This document shows positions 44,809-56,169 of a stretch of 64,000 nt of DNA, piece by piece. The DNA is from Gallionella capsiferriformans ES-2. GTDB taxonomy: Bacteria > Pseudomonadota > Gammaproteobacteria > Burkholderiales > Gallionellaceae. The position numbers were made by a program, and so were the translations under genes. How positions within the stretch are numbered: position 1 is the first letter of the stretch; every line of letters begins with the position of its first letter. The notes below the pieces were generated by a model, which did no database searches, was not told the origin of the DNA, and was given only the letters and a program-made list of their open reading frames with translations. The stretch covers positions 2,790,001 through 2,854,000 of the forward strand of contig NC_014394.1 of NCBI RefSeq assembly GCF_000145255.1, given 5' to 3'.

Positions 44809-46700
44809 AGGTGATACTCCAGCGCCAGCCTCGCCTGCAGCTTGCGCGCCTGACGAAAGGCTTCCTTGAGGATGCGCCGGTCCAGTTCGTGCAGCGCCTC
44901 GGGATCGATCAGGTTGTTCAGCGCCTCATCGCTCAACCCCTGCTCCTGCCCCTCATCGTGGTGACGCATGCGCAATACCTGAATAAACAAAAACGCATCG
45001 ATCCACGCCTCGACTTCGGCAGGATGAATTTTCAGTTTGGCGGCGCTAACGCGCAGGCGCTGGATGGTACTGGTCTGCGTGACACCTGCCGCAAGGCTGA
45101 AGATACGCGCTGCATCCACAAACGGTGTAATGCCGTTGAGCTTCAAATCCAGCGTATGCTCTTTACCGACTACAAAATCACGCACCACGCCCAAAGGCGG
45201 ACGTATACTCATCGCATTTTGTGCCATCTGGTGCAAAAAACGGCTATTTTCAGTGGCCACTCTGACTAGCCAAAGGCGCAGCTCTTCGGCTAGCGCCCCC
45301 GTCCCGAACACGGCTCGAAAATCAAAAAAGATAGAGGCGTGCAACAGAGCCACCGGCGTGCCGTTACTGATCCAGTTAGAAAAGGTGCGCTTCCACTCCT
45401 CCAGCGACAAACACCATTGCGGATTCGACGCCATCACATTGCCACGGCACAACGGAAACCCGCACAAGGCCAGCGTTTCATTGATGCGGCGCGCGACCGG
45501 CAACATTACTTCGCGCACCCCGTCAGCGGTCATCCCGTCGGGCACCCTAAAAATCAGTGCGTTATCCTGATCCGTGCTGAGCGTCTGCTCAAAACGGCCT
45601 TCAGAACCCAGCGCGATCCAGCACAGCCGGTCGGACAGTGCCGCAATACCGCTGTCCGCATATTCCAGCTCGACGACACGTGACGTTAACAAATCGTTGA
45701 ACGTTGAAATAAACTGGGTCAGTTGTTCCGCCGCAACCCCCTGCGCCATCATATTGTGCGCCATGCGTCGAATATCCGCAGCGGACTGCCTGAATTCATC
45801 GACCTTATTCGCATGCCGTATCGCAGAACCAATTTGCCGCAGTCCGACGCGCTGCAAGGCAAACAGATCTTTTTCCGACACTAGGCCTACCAGCCGTTCG
45901 TTATCCACCACCAGCACATGGCGAAACCCCTGCTTGGCCATGGTCAGCGCAGCCTCATAGGCCAGCGCCTGCGGCGGTAAAAAGGTCAACTGCGTGGTCA
46001 TAATACCGATCACCGGCTGATCAAGATTGATCTGCGGCAGCGCGATGCGTTCGAGCACATCGGGTAATGTCAGGATGCCTTGCGGCCGCCCCTGATCATC
46101 GATTGCAATCATCGAACCGACACGCAATTCATGCATGCGAGCCAGTACTTCGCGCACCGTCGTATCAGGCGCGCAAGTCACGGGCGCACGCCGGATGATG
46201 GCAGACAAGGGACTCGTCAGCGATTGCTGCTCAGACGAGGATTGCGTGTATTGCGCCTGAATGACTTGCTTTGAGTGCTCGAGGAGGTTGGCGATGCGCC
46301 GCGTACAAAAATCACGGAACGGTGCGCTCATGCCGAGCAATTCGTTAAAATCCGCCAGCGGTAATTCATAGCAAAAAGTGTCTTTGACGGCACGGTAAAT
46401 ACTTGCCACCGGGCGATGCGCGAGCAAGGCGCCCAATGGGAAACATTCGCCTTCTGCCAACTCCAGCCACGTATCGGTGTCGCTGGCATGCGCAACGCTC
46501 TGCTCTCCCTGCACCACCCCCTGCTTGATCACCAAAAATCGTTCGACCGCCCCTTGTTCGGGCGAGACGATCACCTCGTTTTGCGCGTAATAGCCAAGCT
46601 TTAATCGCTCGGTCATCCATAGCAGGTGCGCCATTTCCATTCGGTCGAACGGCGCATGCGCGGCAAAAAAAGCCAACTGAGAAGTATGAATGGCACTCAA
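44805..46700 (-). CDS. cNMP-binding, CBS and DUF294 nucleotidyltransferase protein
   Basis: 631 residues with domains in order: a cyclic nucleotide-binding domain (about 35-130), a CBS pair (about 165-285, PVTCAPDTTVREVLARMHELRVGSMIAIDD), and a GlnD-like nucleotidyltransferase domain with GSEGRFEQTLSTDQDNALIF carrying the metal Asp pair. A helical DUF294 C-terminal domain follows. Likely a cytosolic signalling enzyme sensing adenine nucleotides and modifying a protein target. Its stable linkage to the exonuclease and acetate symporter suggests it regulates acetate uptake; that is inference. Confidence 0.87.
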   Translation of the reverse strand: MSAIHTSQLAFFAAHAPFDRMEMAHLLWMTERLKLGYYAQNEVIVSPEQGAVERFLVIKQGVVQGEQSVAHASDTDTWLELAEGECFPLGALLAHRPVASIYRAVKDTFCYELPLADFNELLGMSAPFRDFCTRRIANLLEHSKQVIQAQYTQSSSEQQSLTSPLSAIIRRAPVTCAPDTTVREVLARMHELRVGSMIAIDDQGRPQGILTLPDVLERIALPQINLDQPVIGIMTTQLTFLPPQALAYEAALTMAKQGFRHVLVVDNERLVGLVSEKDLFALQRVGLRQIGSAIRHANKVDEFRQSAADIRRMAHNMMAQGVAAEQLTQFISTFNDLLTSRVVELEYADSGIAALSDRLCWIALGSEGRFEQTLSTDQDNALIFRVPDGMTADGVREVMLPVARRINETLALCGFPLCRGNVMASNPQWCLSLEEWKRTFSNWISNGTPVALLHASIFFDFRAVFGTGALAEELRLWLVRVATENSRFLHQMAQNAMSIRPPLGVVRDFVVGKEHTLDLKLNGITPFVDAARIFSLAAGVTQTSTIQRLRVSAAKLKIHPAEVEAWIDAFLFIQVLRMRHHDEGQEQGLSDEALNNLIDPEALHELDRRILKEAFRQARKLQARLALEYHL

Positions 46701-46767
46701 GTGATCACCTCGCTATGACGTATCGGCGCATTATAGACCCGCCGCCTCAAACAAGACTACACACCAA

Positions 46768-47499
46768 CTACTTTGCCGGTTTTCCGGCCTTCAGCAAGGG
46801 GCTAAATGCATAATAGGCGGAGAGCGCCCAGTTTTCGGCGATGCGCGCGCCCGACTCCCCCAGTGAATTGAAGTGGATGCCATCGCCGCCAACGGCAGGA
46901 TATCGGGTGACATTTCGGCTGTCGAACAGCAGGCAATACGCCCCAACGCCGGCGTGCAACGCATCAAAAACCTGCGCCAATCCGGAATCGGTTTGGATAC
47001 GCGCATGAGGCGGCCCGATCCAGATACACTTGCTGCCGGAATTGACGATGGTCATCGCCATTTCGTGCGAGGTTTTTTCAACCCACTCGGGCGTGTGCCC
47101 GTACATATTCGCCCCCAGCTCCACCACCGTATAGGCCGGTTGATACTGCGCGATCAGATTCGCGATCAGCGGCGTTGCCGCCTCCCATCCTCGCTGCTCG
47201 TGCCCGTCCAGGTCTCTGAAAAAATATCCACAACTTGTTTTATCGCCCGAGAACCAGTTGTCAGACGAACTGCCGCAAATCGCATAAGTGGCAACGCGAA
47301 ATCCTTTGACGCTACGCAGCACGGCGTCTTGCTGCATCCCGAAACTGCCGGTCGAATGGGAATCACCGATAAAAAGAATTACCGGCGGCACATCGGACGC
47401 ATTGCTGCCTCCCGCGCATGCCGTCTCCACAGACACCGCAAAAAAGCTCAACAACAGCGCGGCCTGCAACAATTTTAATCCGGAAAAATATTTCAACAC
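46768..47499 (-). CDS. Exported SGNH/GDSL hydrolase
   Basis: About 243 residues from a GTG with GGA six bases before it. A signal peptide (LLQAALLLSFFAVSVETACA) is followed by the SGNH blocks: ILFIGDSHSTG (nucleophile Ser), a Gly block near YAICGSSSDNW, VVELGANMYG (Asn) and GGDGIHFNSLG (Asp and His). Likely a periplasmic esterase or deacylase acting on cell-wall or lipid substrates. The upstream frame is open for 90 codons but is not protein-like. Confidence 0.78.
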   Translation of the reverse strand: MLKYFSGLKLLQAALLLSFFAVSVETACAGGSNASDVPPVILFIGDSHSTGSFGMQQDAVLRSVKGFRVATYAICGSSSDNWFSGDKTSCGYFFRDLDGHEQRGWEAATPLIANLIAQYQPAYTVVELGANMYGHTPEWVEKTSHEMAMTIVNSGSKCIWIGPPHARIQTDSGLAQVFDALHAGVGAYCLLFDSRNVTRYPAVGGDGIHFNSLGESGARIAENWALSAYYAFSPLLKAGKPAK

Positions 47500-47591
47500 G
47501 ACATTCCAACCGCTCTGGCTATTAACGAGGCAGACCCATTTAAAAACGGGCCTACCGGACACTTGCCAATCAATACACGCGAGGGTTGCAA

Positions 47592-49238
47592 TTAGCTCAG
47601 TTGCTGCCCGTGCTCGCGCGTTGCGAAGAATTGCACTTTCGGCCAGCGCTCTTGCGCCAGACGCAAGTTCACGCCGCTGTCGGCAAGATAGGCGTAGTTG
47701 CCGTCCACATCCTTTGCCAGACGACTTTGATTCGCTTTGACGAATTCGGCCAGATGGCTGGCATCCGTACAAGTCACCCAGCGTGCCGTTTGAATGCCTG
47801 CACGCTCGAACACGGCATCAACGCCATACTCCGCCTTCAGCCGGTGTTCAACCACTTCGAACTGCAACTGACCGACTGCACCGATGAGCGGATTGCTGGT
47901 GTCGATCAAAGGCTCAAACACCTGAACCGCACCTTCTTCACCCAGTTGACGCAAACCCTTTTGCAACTGCTTGGCCTTCATCGGATCGCGCAGACGCGCG
48001 CGACTGAACAACTCAGGCGCAAAATAAGGAATCCCCTTGAAGGTTAATGCTTCGCCTTCGGTGAGCACATCGCCGATCTGTAACTGGCCATGGTTATGCA
48101 CACCGATAATATCGCCCGCATAAGCCTCATCCATGCGCGTACGTTCATTCGCCATGAAGGTCACCGCATTGGCCAGTTTCATGTCCTTGCCGGTGCGACG
48201 ATGCTTGACCTTCATCCCAGACGAATATCTACCCGAACATACGCGCATAAAAGCAATACGATCGCGGTGATTCGGATCCATATTCGCTTGAATCTTGAAT
48301 ACAAAACCTGTGAAAGCAGGCTCAGTCGGCAATACCAGCCGCACATCAGTCGCACGCGGCAAAGGCGGCGGCGCCCAGTCTACCAGCGCGCGCAGGATTT
48401 CACGCACACCAAAATTATTGACCCCTGAACCGAAAAACACCGGTGATTGCTGACCGCGCAAAAACTCGTCGAGATCAAAAGACGCGCCCGCACCCATCAC
48501 CAGCTCGGTCTCATCGCGCATCGTCTGCATCTCGGACGGACACTGTTTCGCAAGCTGATCGATCTCGCCGCCTTGCAATGTCTCAACGTCTTGACCTGCC
48601 TTCGCTTCACCGGGCACAAAGCGCAACACCTGATCATTGAGCAGGTGATACACCCCTTGGAATCGCTTACCCATGCCGATAGGCCAGGTCACCGGCGCAC
48701 ATTTAATTTTAAGGACGGATTCGATCTCGTCCAGCACTTCCAGCGGCTCGCGCACTTCCCGATCCATCTTGTTGATGAAGGTAATAATAGGCGTGTTGCG
48801 TAAACGACAAACTTCCAGCAACTTGATCGTCTGCTCCTCGACACCCTTGGCCGCATCGACCACCATCACAGCGGCATCCACAGCCGTCAGTACGCGATAG
48901 GTATCTTCCGAGAAGTCCTGGTGACCCGGCGTATCGAGCAGATTGATCACGCAATCATCAAAAGTAAATTGCATCACCGAACTGGCGACCGAAATGCCGC
49001 GCTGCTTCTCGATTTCCAGCCAGTCAGAGGTGGCATGTCGACCACTTTTACGCGCCTTCACTGTACCTGCCATCTGAATCGCGCCACCGAACAACAACAA
49101 TTTTTCGGTCAGCGTCGTTTTACCCGCATCCGGGTGCGAGATAATCGCAAAAGTGCGGCGGCGTTTAACCTCGCGCACGATGCCCTCAGCACCCGCAGTC
49201 GCGTCGCTGGTACGGATTTCTTCAGAGGTTTGAATCAT
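47592..49238 (-). CDS. prfC: Peptide chain release factor 3
   Basis: A 548-residue translational GTPase that recycles RF1/RF2 after termination. G1 [16 protein letters not shown]2 region near [12 protein letters not shown]3 [14 protein letters not shown] and G4 NKMDRE are all intact, with the RF3-specific domain at the C-terminus. The start at [12 protein letters not shown] was chosen over an upstream frame extension. Confidence 0.95.
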   Translation of the reverse strand: MIQTSEEIRTSDATAGAEGIVREVKRRRTFAIISHPDAGKTTLTEKLLLFGGAIQMAGTVKARKSGRHATSDWLEIEKQRGISVASSVMQFTFDDCVINLLDTPGHQDFSEDTYRVLTAVDAAVMVVDAAKGVEEQTIKLLEVCRLRNTPIITFINKMDREVREPLEVLDEIESVLKIKCAPVTWPIGMGKRFQGVYHLLNDQVLRFVPGEAKAGQDVETLQGGEIDQLAKQCPSEMQTMRDETELVMGAGASFDLDEFLRGQQSPVFFGSGVNNFGVREILRALVDWAPPPLPRATDVRLVLPTEPAFTGFVFKIQANMDPNHRDRIAFMRVCSGRYSSGMKVKHRRTGKDMKLANAVTFMANERTRMDEAYAGDIIGVHNHGQLQIGDVLTEGEALTFKGIPYFAPELFSRARLRDPMKAKQLQKGLRQLGEEGAVQVFEPLIDTSNPLIGAVGQLQFEVVEHRLKAEYGVDAVFERAGIQTARWVTCTDASHLAEFVKANQSRLAKDVDGNYAYLADSGVNLRLAQERWPKVQFFATREHGQQLS

Positions 49239-49565
49239 ATTTTTATACCAGAATGCAAAAAGGCTCACCAAAATTTGGCAAGCCTTGAATTCAATAAATC
49301 AAGCCGGAAGACGGCTAACCGCCAGCATTATACAGTGAAAACACAGTGAAATCCTTGACACCAAGGATGAATCCAACCTTGCGGCATTACTTCCACCTAG
49401 GCGTCAGCAATTCATCCGGCACCCCAGCAATGCGATTACCTTCATTATCCACGAGCCCATCTTGCCACCCAACTGATCCAGCCAGACGCAAGGATTGCTA
49501 AATCAGAATGCCTCGCACAAAATAAAAAACCAGAACGGTTAAGTTCTGGTTTTTTAAAAATTCAT
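49239..49565. other. Intergenic region between prfC and tRNA-Phe
   Basis: 327 bp without a convincing gene. It holds the prfC leader, a terminator hairpin and, on the minus strand at 49387-49497, a start-less open stretch that reads like protein (LRLAGSVGWQDGLVDNEG to LLTPRWK before a stop). That stretch may be the remains of a lost gene. Confidence 0.4.
49524..49555 (-). terminator. Terminator after tRNA-Phe
   Basis: Stem CCAGAAC/GTTCTGG with a six-base loop, flanked by A6 and T6 runs, so functional on either strand. It lies 10 bp beyond the 3' end of the tRNA. Confidence 0.8.
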
Positions 49566-49641
49566 TGGTGGCCCGAGGCGGAATCGAACCACCGACACAA
49601 GGATTTTCAATCCTCTGCTCTACCGACTGAGCTATCAGGCC
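49566..49641 (-). tRNA. tRNA-Phe (anticodon GAA)
   Basis: 76 nt folding as a full cloverleaf: acceptor GGCCTGA pairs with TCGGGCC, D arm GCTCAGTCGGTAGAGC, anticodon loop TTGAAAA with GAA, and T arm with GGTTCGATTCC. The CCA end is encoded. It lies between prfC and groESL. Confidence 0.97.
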
Positions 49642-49730
49642 ATCTTAAACATTTCGCAGGACTATTAATGCTCTAACGCCCTTGCGAGGTGCGCATTATA
49701 CCGACTTTATCCAAAACCGCAACACAAATG

Positions 49731-49756
49731 ACAAACCCCGCATGAGCGGGGTTTGT
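49731..49756 (-). terminator. Terminator of groESL
   Basis: An 11-bp stem ACAAACCCCGC/GCGGGGTTTGT with a four-base loop lies 29 bp after the groEL stop. The T-rich stretch after it on the minus strand is interrupted (CATTTGTGTT). Confidence 0.75.
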
Positions 49757-49785
49757 CTGATCAGCTAAATGCGCGCTGAATCAAA

Positions 49786-51426
<1,641 letters not shown>

Positions 51427-51513
51427 TTATGCTCCTGAATTGTTTGAAACCGCTATTCCGGCAAAGCCCCGGAACACGGCTATAAAAAATTATTCTCGCT
51501 GAAAATAACGAAA

Positions 51514-51804
51514 TTAGGCTTCTACGATGCCGATGATGTCATCTTCGCGCATGGTCAGGTATTCCTGACCGTCCATCTTGAACGTCTGACCGGAATACTT
51601 ACCGAACAACACTTTGTCGCCCACCTTAACGCTCATAGACTGCAATTTGCCGTCGTTATTCACCTTGCCATTGCCGACAGCGACAACTTCACCTGTATCA
51701 GGCTTTTCGACTGCTGTGCTTGCCAGCACGATACCGGACGCAGTCTTGACATCTTCTTCCATACGCTTGACGATCACACGGTCGCTCAAAGGACGAATCT
51801 TCAT
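51514..51804 (-). CDS. groES: GroES co-chaperonin (10 kDa)
   Basis: A 96-residue lid subunit: [18 protein letters not shown] at the N-terminus, mobile loop around [20 protein letters not shown], and [24 protein letters not shown]. It lies directly downstream of a sigma-32 promoter and is co-transcribed with groEL. Confidence 0.98.
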   Translation of the reverse strand: MKIRPLSDRVIVKRMEEDVKTASGIVLASTAVEKPDTGEVVAVGNGKVNNDGKLQSMSVKVGDKVLFGKYSGQTFKMDGQEYLTMREDDIIGIVEA

Positions 51805-51874
51805 ATTTATATCTCCTGAATCAGTTTGGTTGAATTAAATGCAGAGGCGAAACCGCTCCGCCCGCAAGCGCTAA

Positions 51875-51905
51875 CAATGGGGATAGCGACTTGCAATTTC
51901 AAGGG
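51875..51905 (-). promoter_or_regulatory. Sigma-32 (RpoH) heat-shock promoter of groESL
   Basis: On the minus strand, -35 CCCTTGAAA and -10 CCCCATTG separated by 14 bp, close to the RpoH consensus. It lies about 70 bp before the groES start. No CIRCE inverted repeat is visible, so HrcA control is not supported here. Confidence 0.85.
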
Positions 51906-51917
51906 CGGAGGTGAAAT

Positions 51918-53177
51918 TTATTTTTTAGCAGGCAAAGCGATCTTGTTATCTTTGCTGAACTGATAATCCAAAAAGATATGTTCCGCTGTCAGCAATTGAT
52001 ACGAACCATCTTCGTTGCGGTGCGAGGTATCCTTCAGGCGATAGGCGTAATGCCCGCAAGTCCACAGATCGTAGTTACGCATATGCGTACACAGACAGGT
52101 TTTATCCGGAACGGAAAATTTCTTCGCATCCGGGTTTTCTGCGACCACGCGATTATAAGCATCGATATAGCCGCAACGACCATTGCCGTCGAGCACATAG
52201 CCGAATGCCTCGCAGTTAGGGCGTATACCTGAACCGATCGCAGGACACCCCTTGATCATGCGCATCGGATAGCCTGTCGGTGACAGGGTATTGACCTCGA
52301 TATCTTCTTCGCTGGCTTTGAAATATTCCTGCTGTATTTTTTTCGGGATGCCGCACTCTTCGGCCACGGTAAAACGCGTCGCAACCTGCACGGCGGAAGA
52401 ACCTGTTTCCAGATAACTCACGGCATCGCTGCCGGTAAAGATACCGCCGGCCGGAATCACAGGAATATCCAATTGCTCATTTTTCAAAAATTGAATGACT
52501 TCGGCAGTGATCGTACGCAGATCATACTGCGCCCAATCCATACCGAATCCCAAGTGACCACCTGCCAGCGGACCTTCCACCACGATGTAATCGGGCAGGC
52601 GGTTTGTTTTGACATTTTTGCGCAAAAACAACTGCAGCGCGCGCACGGAAGAGACGATGATGCCCAGCTTCGCATCGTGGAAGCGAGGGTGATCCTGCAT
52701 CATAGCAAAGGAACCCAAGTGCAACCCCGCTGCCAGTGTGATGCCGTCAATTCCTTCGTCCAGCGCGGTCAGCATACGCGTGCGCAAGGTTTCGCGCGGT
52801 GCATTCATGGTGAGCTTTTCCATGCAGTTAATGAACACCATGCCGTCGCCGCGCTTGGCATCCATCGTACTGCGCACGTGCAGACGAGAAGCTTCGGCCA
52901 CCTGCTCGAGATCGAATTTTACGATCGTCTTGTCCGTTTCCAGAATATTCAGCTTATACTGTTTCTGCTTCTCGCTGACGAATTTGGTCTTATATCGCTT
53001 GTCTGTCACCGTTGGCAGCATGGCATCGGAAATATGCCCAATCCCACCCAAACGCGCGGCTTCCAGCGCCAATTCAGCGGTGGAAATATCCACCCCCATA
53101 CCGCCGATCATAATCGGCACTAATTCGCGCTTCCCGAAGCGCAGGCGGAAATCATCTACACATTTCATTGCTGCCAT
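51918..53177 (-). CDS. Nitronate monooxygenase-like FMN enzyme with Cys-rich C-terminus
   Basis: 419 residues of the 2-nitropropane dioxygenase/NMO TIM-barrel family: PIMIGGMGVDISTAELALEAARLGGIGHI at the N-terminus, VEGPLAGGHLGF, and the phosphate-binding part IPAGGIFTGSDAV and GSSAVQVATRF. FMN flavoprotein. The last 100 residues are unusual for the family, with Cys in KGCPAIGSG, RPNCEAFG, GRCGYI, KTCLCTHM and LWTCGHYAYR, suggesting a bound Fe-S cluster or zinc. The substrate is therefore uncertain. It stands upstream of groES but groESL has its own promoter. Confidence 0.8.
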   Translation of the reverse strand: MAAMKCVDDFRLRFGKRELVPIMIGGMGVDISTAELALEAARLGGIGHISDAMLPTVTDKRYKTKFVSEKQKQYKLNILETDKTIVKFDLEQVAEASRLHVRSTMDAKRGDGMVFINCMEKLTMNAPRETLRTRMLTALDEGIDGITLAAGLHLGSFAMMQDHPRFHDAKLGIIVSSVRALQLFLRKNVKTNRLPDYIVVEGPLAGGHLGFGMDWAQYDLRTITAEVIQFLKNEQLDIPVIPAGGIFTGSDAVSYLETGSSAVQVATRFTVAEECGIPKKIQQEYFKASEEDIEVNTLSPTGYPMRMIKGCPAIGSGIRPNCEAFGYVLDGNGRCGYIDAYNRVVAENPDAKKFSVPDKTCLCTHMRNYDLWTCGHYAYRLKDTSHRNEDGSYQLLTAEHIFLDYQFSKDNKIALPAKK

Positions 53178-53399
53178 CCTCCAACTGTCACTCTGGATTT
53201 AAAAATCAGAGCGTTATAAATAGTTATATTTAGGTACATATAAGGGCGCAAGCATGCCACAAATAGAGCAATACTCAAAGTATTGCCAGTATGAATTGTA
53301 AGATTTAACGACAAAAATCCCTTGTTTAATCATAATATGCTCAGCTCAACACACATTTTAGTCCAGCGCTACGAATAAAAAATTCGCTACTATCCACTC

Positions 53400-54722
53400 A
53401 TGAAAATCCAAACCAATAAGGATCTGATCAGTCGCTCGCTATCTGCAGTCTGGCATCCCTGCTCACAGATGAAGCAATACGAATCGTTTCCGCTAGTGCC
53501 GATTGCGCGCGGCAGCGGGGCGTGGCTTTATGATTTCGATGGCAATAAGTATCTGGATGCCGTCAGTTCATGGTGGGTAAATTTGTTTGGTCACAGCAAT
53601 CCCAGCATTAATGCCGCATTGCGCGACCAACTGGAAAAGCTGGAGCACGTCATGCTGGCCGGTTTTACCCACGAACCCGTGGTCGAACTCTCAGAACGGC
53701 TGCGCGAACTTGCCCCACCAGGCCTGGGACATTGTTTCTACGGCTCGGATGGCGCCTCGGCCACCGAAATCGCCCTCAAAATGAGCGCGCATTACTGGCG
53801 AAATACGGGTCAACCGGACAAGAGTCAATTTATCAGCTTGCAAGACAGCTACCACGGTGAAACGCTAGGCGCACTCTCAGTCACGGATGTCGCACTGTTT
53901 CGCGACGCCTACGGCGCACTGATCAAACAACAGGCAACCGTGATCAGTCCCGACTGGCGCCATGCAGAAGCCGGCGAATCAAGCGAAGCGTACGCGCTGC
54001 GCTGCGCCGGGGCGCTTGAGTCTCATTTGCAACAGCATCATGCACAACTTGCCGCCTTTATCATCGAACCCCTGGTGCAGGGCGCCGCAGGCATGGCCAT
54101 GTATCACCCGGCTTACCTTAAACGGGCACGCGAACTTTGCGATCAATATGACGTACATCTGATTGCCGATGAAATCGCCGTCGGCATGGGCAGAACCGGG
54201 ACGATGTTTGCCTGTGAACAGGGCGGCATTTCACCTGATTTTTTGCTGATATCCAAAGGCATCACCGGCGGCTACCTGCCGCTGTCTATTGTCATGACCT
54301 CCGATACGATCTATCAGGCGTTCTATGACGACAAGACGTCGCGCGGCTTTCTGCACTCGCACTCCTACACCGGCAACCCGCTGGCCTGCCGCGCGGCCCT
54401 CGCCACGCTGGATATTTTTAAACAAAACGAGGTGCTGAGCGAAAACCGTCGCAAGGCAGAATATCTCAACCGCATTGCTGCGCCATTAAAAAACCATCCC
54501 AAAGTCAAAAGCTTTCGTAATACCGGCATGATCTGGGCGTTCGAGGTCGAATCACCGCATGCGGATTTTGCACAGCGCTGTTTCAGCCTCGCGCTAAGCC
54601 AGGAAATATTGATCCGGCCGATGGGTAAAACTGTATATTTTATGCCCCCTTATGTGATCAGCGAGTCCGAGATAGAAATATTGGTGATGCGCACGCTAAC
54701 CCTCGTCGAGAGCCTGACTTGA
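53400..54722 (+). CDS. bioA: Adenosylmethionine-8-amino-7-oxononanoate aminotransferase
   Basis: A 440-residue PLP transaminase of biotin synthesis, converting KAPA to DAPA with SAM as amino donor. Landmarks: SSWWVNLFGHSNP, FYGSDGASATEIALKM, HLIADEIAVGMGRTG (Asp257) and the PLP lysine in LLISKGITGG (Lys286). The start ATG lies in an A-rich leader. Other bio genes are not in the window. Its end overlaps the dacB start. Confidence 0.94.
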   Translation: MKIQTNKDLISRSLSAVWHPCSQMKQYESFPLVPIARGSGAWLYDFDGNKYLDAVSSWWVNLFGHSNPSINAALRDQLEKLEHVMLAGFTHEPVVELSERLRELAPPGLGHCFYGSDGASATEIALKMSAHYWRNTGQPDKSQFISLQDSYHGETLGALSVTDVALFRDAYGALIKQQATVISPDWRHAEAGESSEAYALRCAGALESHLQQHHAQLAAFIIEPLVQGAAGMAMYHPAYLKRARELCDQYDVHLIADEIAVGMGRTGTMFACEQGGISPDFLLISKGITGGYLPLSIVMTSDTIYQAFYDDKTSRGFLHSHSYTGNPLACRAALATLDIFKQNEVLSENRRKAEYLNRIAAPLKNHPKVKSFRNTGMIWAFEVESPHADFAQRCFSLALSQEILIRPMGKTVYFMPPYVISESEIEILVMRTLTLVESLT

Positions 54723-56098
54723 ACTATCTTTTTGCCCTGTTGACGCTGTTCGCCGCACTGAATGCCACGGCCACTCATTTGCCGCCTGCCGTGTTGCGGG
54801 AACTGAAAAGTGCCGGCATTCCGCTCAGCGCGACAAGTATCACGGTGCGGAAAATCGGCGCACCTAAAGCGGCCATCAGCATCAATGCAGAACAACCGAT
54901 GAATCCAGCCTCCACCATGAAGCTCCTCACCACCTTTGCCGGGCTGGAACTGCTGGGACCTGCCTATACCTGGAAGACAGAAGCCTATCTGGATGGCAAA
55001 CTTGAAAACGGCGTACTGCAGGGCGATCTGATTCTCAAGGGCTATGGCGATCCCAAATTCACCATCGAGCAATTCTGGCTTTGGATGGCGGAATTGCGCG
55101 CCCGCGGCCTGCGCGAGATACGCGGAAATCTGGTGATCGATCGCAGCTTTTTCGATCTGCCGCAACTCGACTCAGGCGCTTTCGACAACGATCCGGTGCG
55201 CGCCTATAACGTAACCCCGGATGCGTTGCTACTGAACTTCAACACGTTGCGTCTGCGCTATATTCCTGAAGGAAATCGCCTGCGCGTGATCATCGAACCG
55301 ATGCTTGAAGGCGTACGGCTGGACAGCCAGTTAGCCCCGCAGGCTGGCAGTTGCGAGGACTGGGACGACACGATACGCGTACAAGCGAACGATGAGCGGC
55401 TGTTGCTACAGGGCGGCTATCCTGCCGAATGCGGCGAGCGCGAGCACAGCCTCAGCGTGCTGTCGCATTCGCGCTATGTGGACGCCGTGTTCCGCGCCGC
55501 CTGGCATCAACTGGGCGGCAGCCTGACTGGCCGGCAGCGCGATGGATTATTGAGTAGCAGTGCGCAATTATTTTCGACGCATCGCTCCGAACCTATGAGT
55601 CTGGCCATTCGCGACATCAACAAATACAGCAACAACGTGATGGCGAGGCAGCTGTTTCTGACGCTGGGCACGACGACCTCCGCCAGCATTCCCGGAAGCA
55701 CTGCTGCGATGCGCAGCTGGCTGACAAAAAAGGGACTGAATTTCCCCGAGCTGGTACTGGAAAACGGCGCCGGCCTGTCGCGTGTTGAGCGCATCAGCGC
55801 GGAGCACATGGCGCAACTGTTGCAGAGCATAACGGAGAGTCCGTACAGCGCTGAACTAATCGCATCGCTGCCGATTTTAGGCATCGATGGCTCGGTCAAG
55901 AAACGCCTTAAAAATAGTCCCGCCGCCAGCCATGCGCATTTAAAAACCGGCACACTGGATGGCGTCAAGACGCTGGCAGGATTTGTACAGGCCCATTCCG
56001 GAAAACAGTGGAGCGTGGTATTTTTCATCAACCACCCGAACGCCAAACGCGGCCAGGCGGCACAGGACGCGCTGATTGAGTGGCTGCAGGGGCAGTGA
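54719..56098 (+). CDS. dacB: D-Ala-D-Ala carboxypeptidase/endopeptidase (PBP4)
   Basis: 459 residues, class C penicillin-binding protein exported to the periplasm. It has a signal peptide (YLFALLTLFAALNATA) and the serine motifs SxxK in NPASTMKLLT, SNN in NKYSNNVMAR and KTG in HLKTGTLDG, with the PBP4-type insertion between the first two. Cuts D-Ala from, or cross-links between, peptidoglycan stems. The TTG start overlaps the bioA stop (TTGA), giving coupled translation. Confidence 0.92.
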   Translation: MNYLFALLTLFAALNATATHLPPAVLRELKSAGIPLSATSITVRKIGAPKAAISINAEQPMNPASTMKLLTTFAGLELLGPAYTWKTEAYLDGKLENGVLQGDLILKGYGDPKFTIEQFWLWMAELRARGLREIRGNLVIDRSFFDLPQLDSGAFDNDPVRAYNVTPDALLLNFNTLRLRYIPEGNRLRVIIEPMLEGVRLDSQLAPQAGSCEDWDDTIRVQANDERLLLQGGYPAECGEREHSLSVLSHSRYVDAVFRAAWHQLGGSLTGRQRDGLLSSSAQLFSTHRSEPMSLAIRDINKYSNNVMARQLFLTLGTTTSASIPGSTAAMRSWLTKKGLNFPELVLENGAGLSRVERISAEHMAQLLQSITESPYSAELIASLPILGIDGSVKKRLKNSPAASHAHLKTGTLDGVKTLAGFVQAHSGKQWSVVFFINHPNAKRGQAAQDALIEWLQGQ

Positions 56099-56169
56099 AG
56101 CTGGTGGCAGACCGGCGAAGTTAGCGTTGATTGTTAGCGATTCACACTTCGACAGGGCAAACGGTAGAC

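Noticed and set aside
51805..51917. CIRCE element before groES
   Set aside because: The 9-bp inverted repeats TTAGCACTC/GAGTGCTAA are absent; the region instead fits a sigma-32 promoter.
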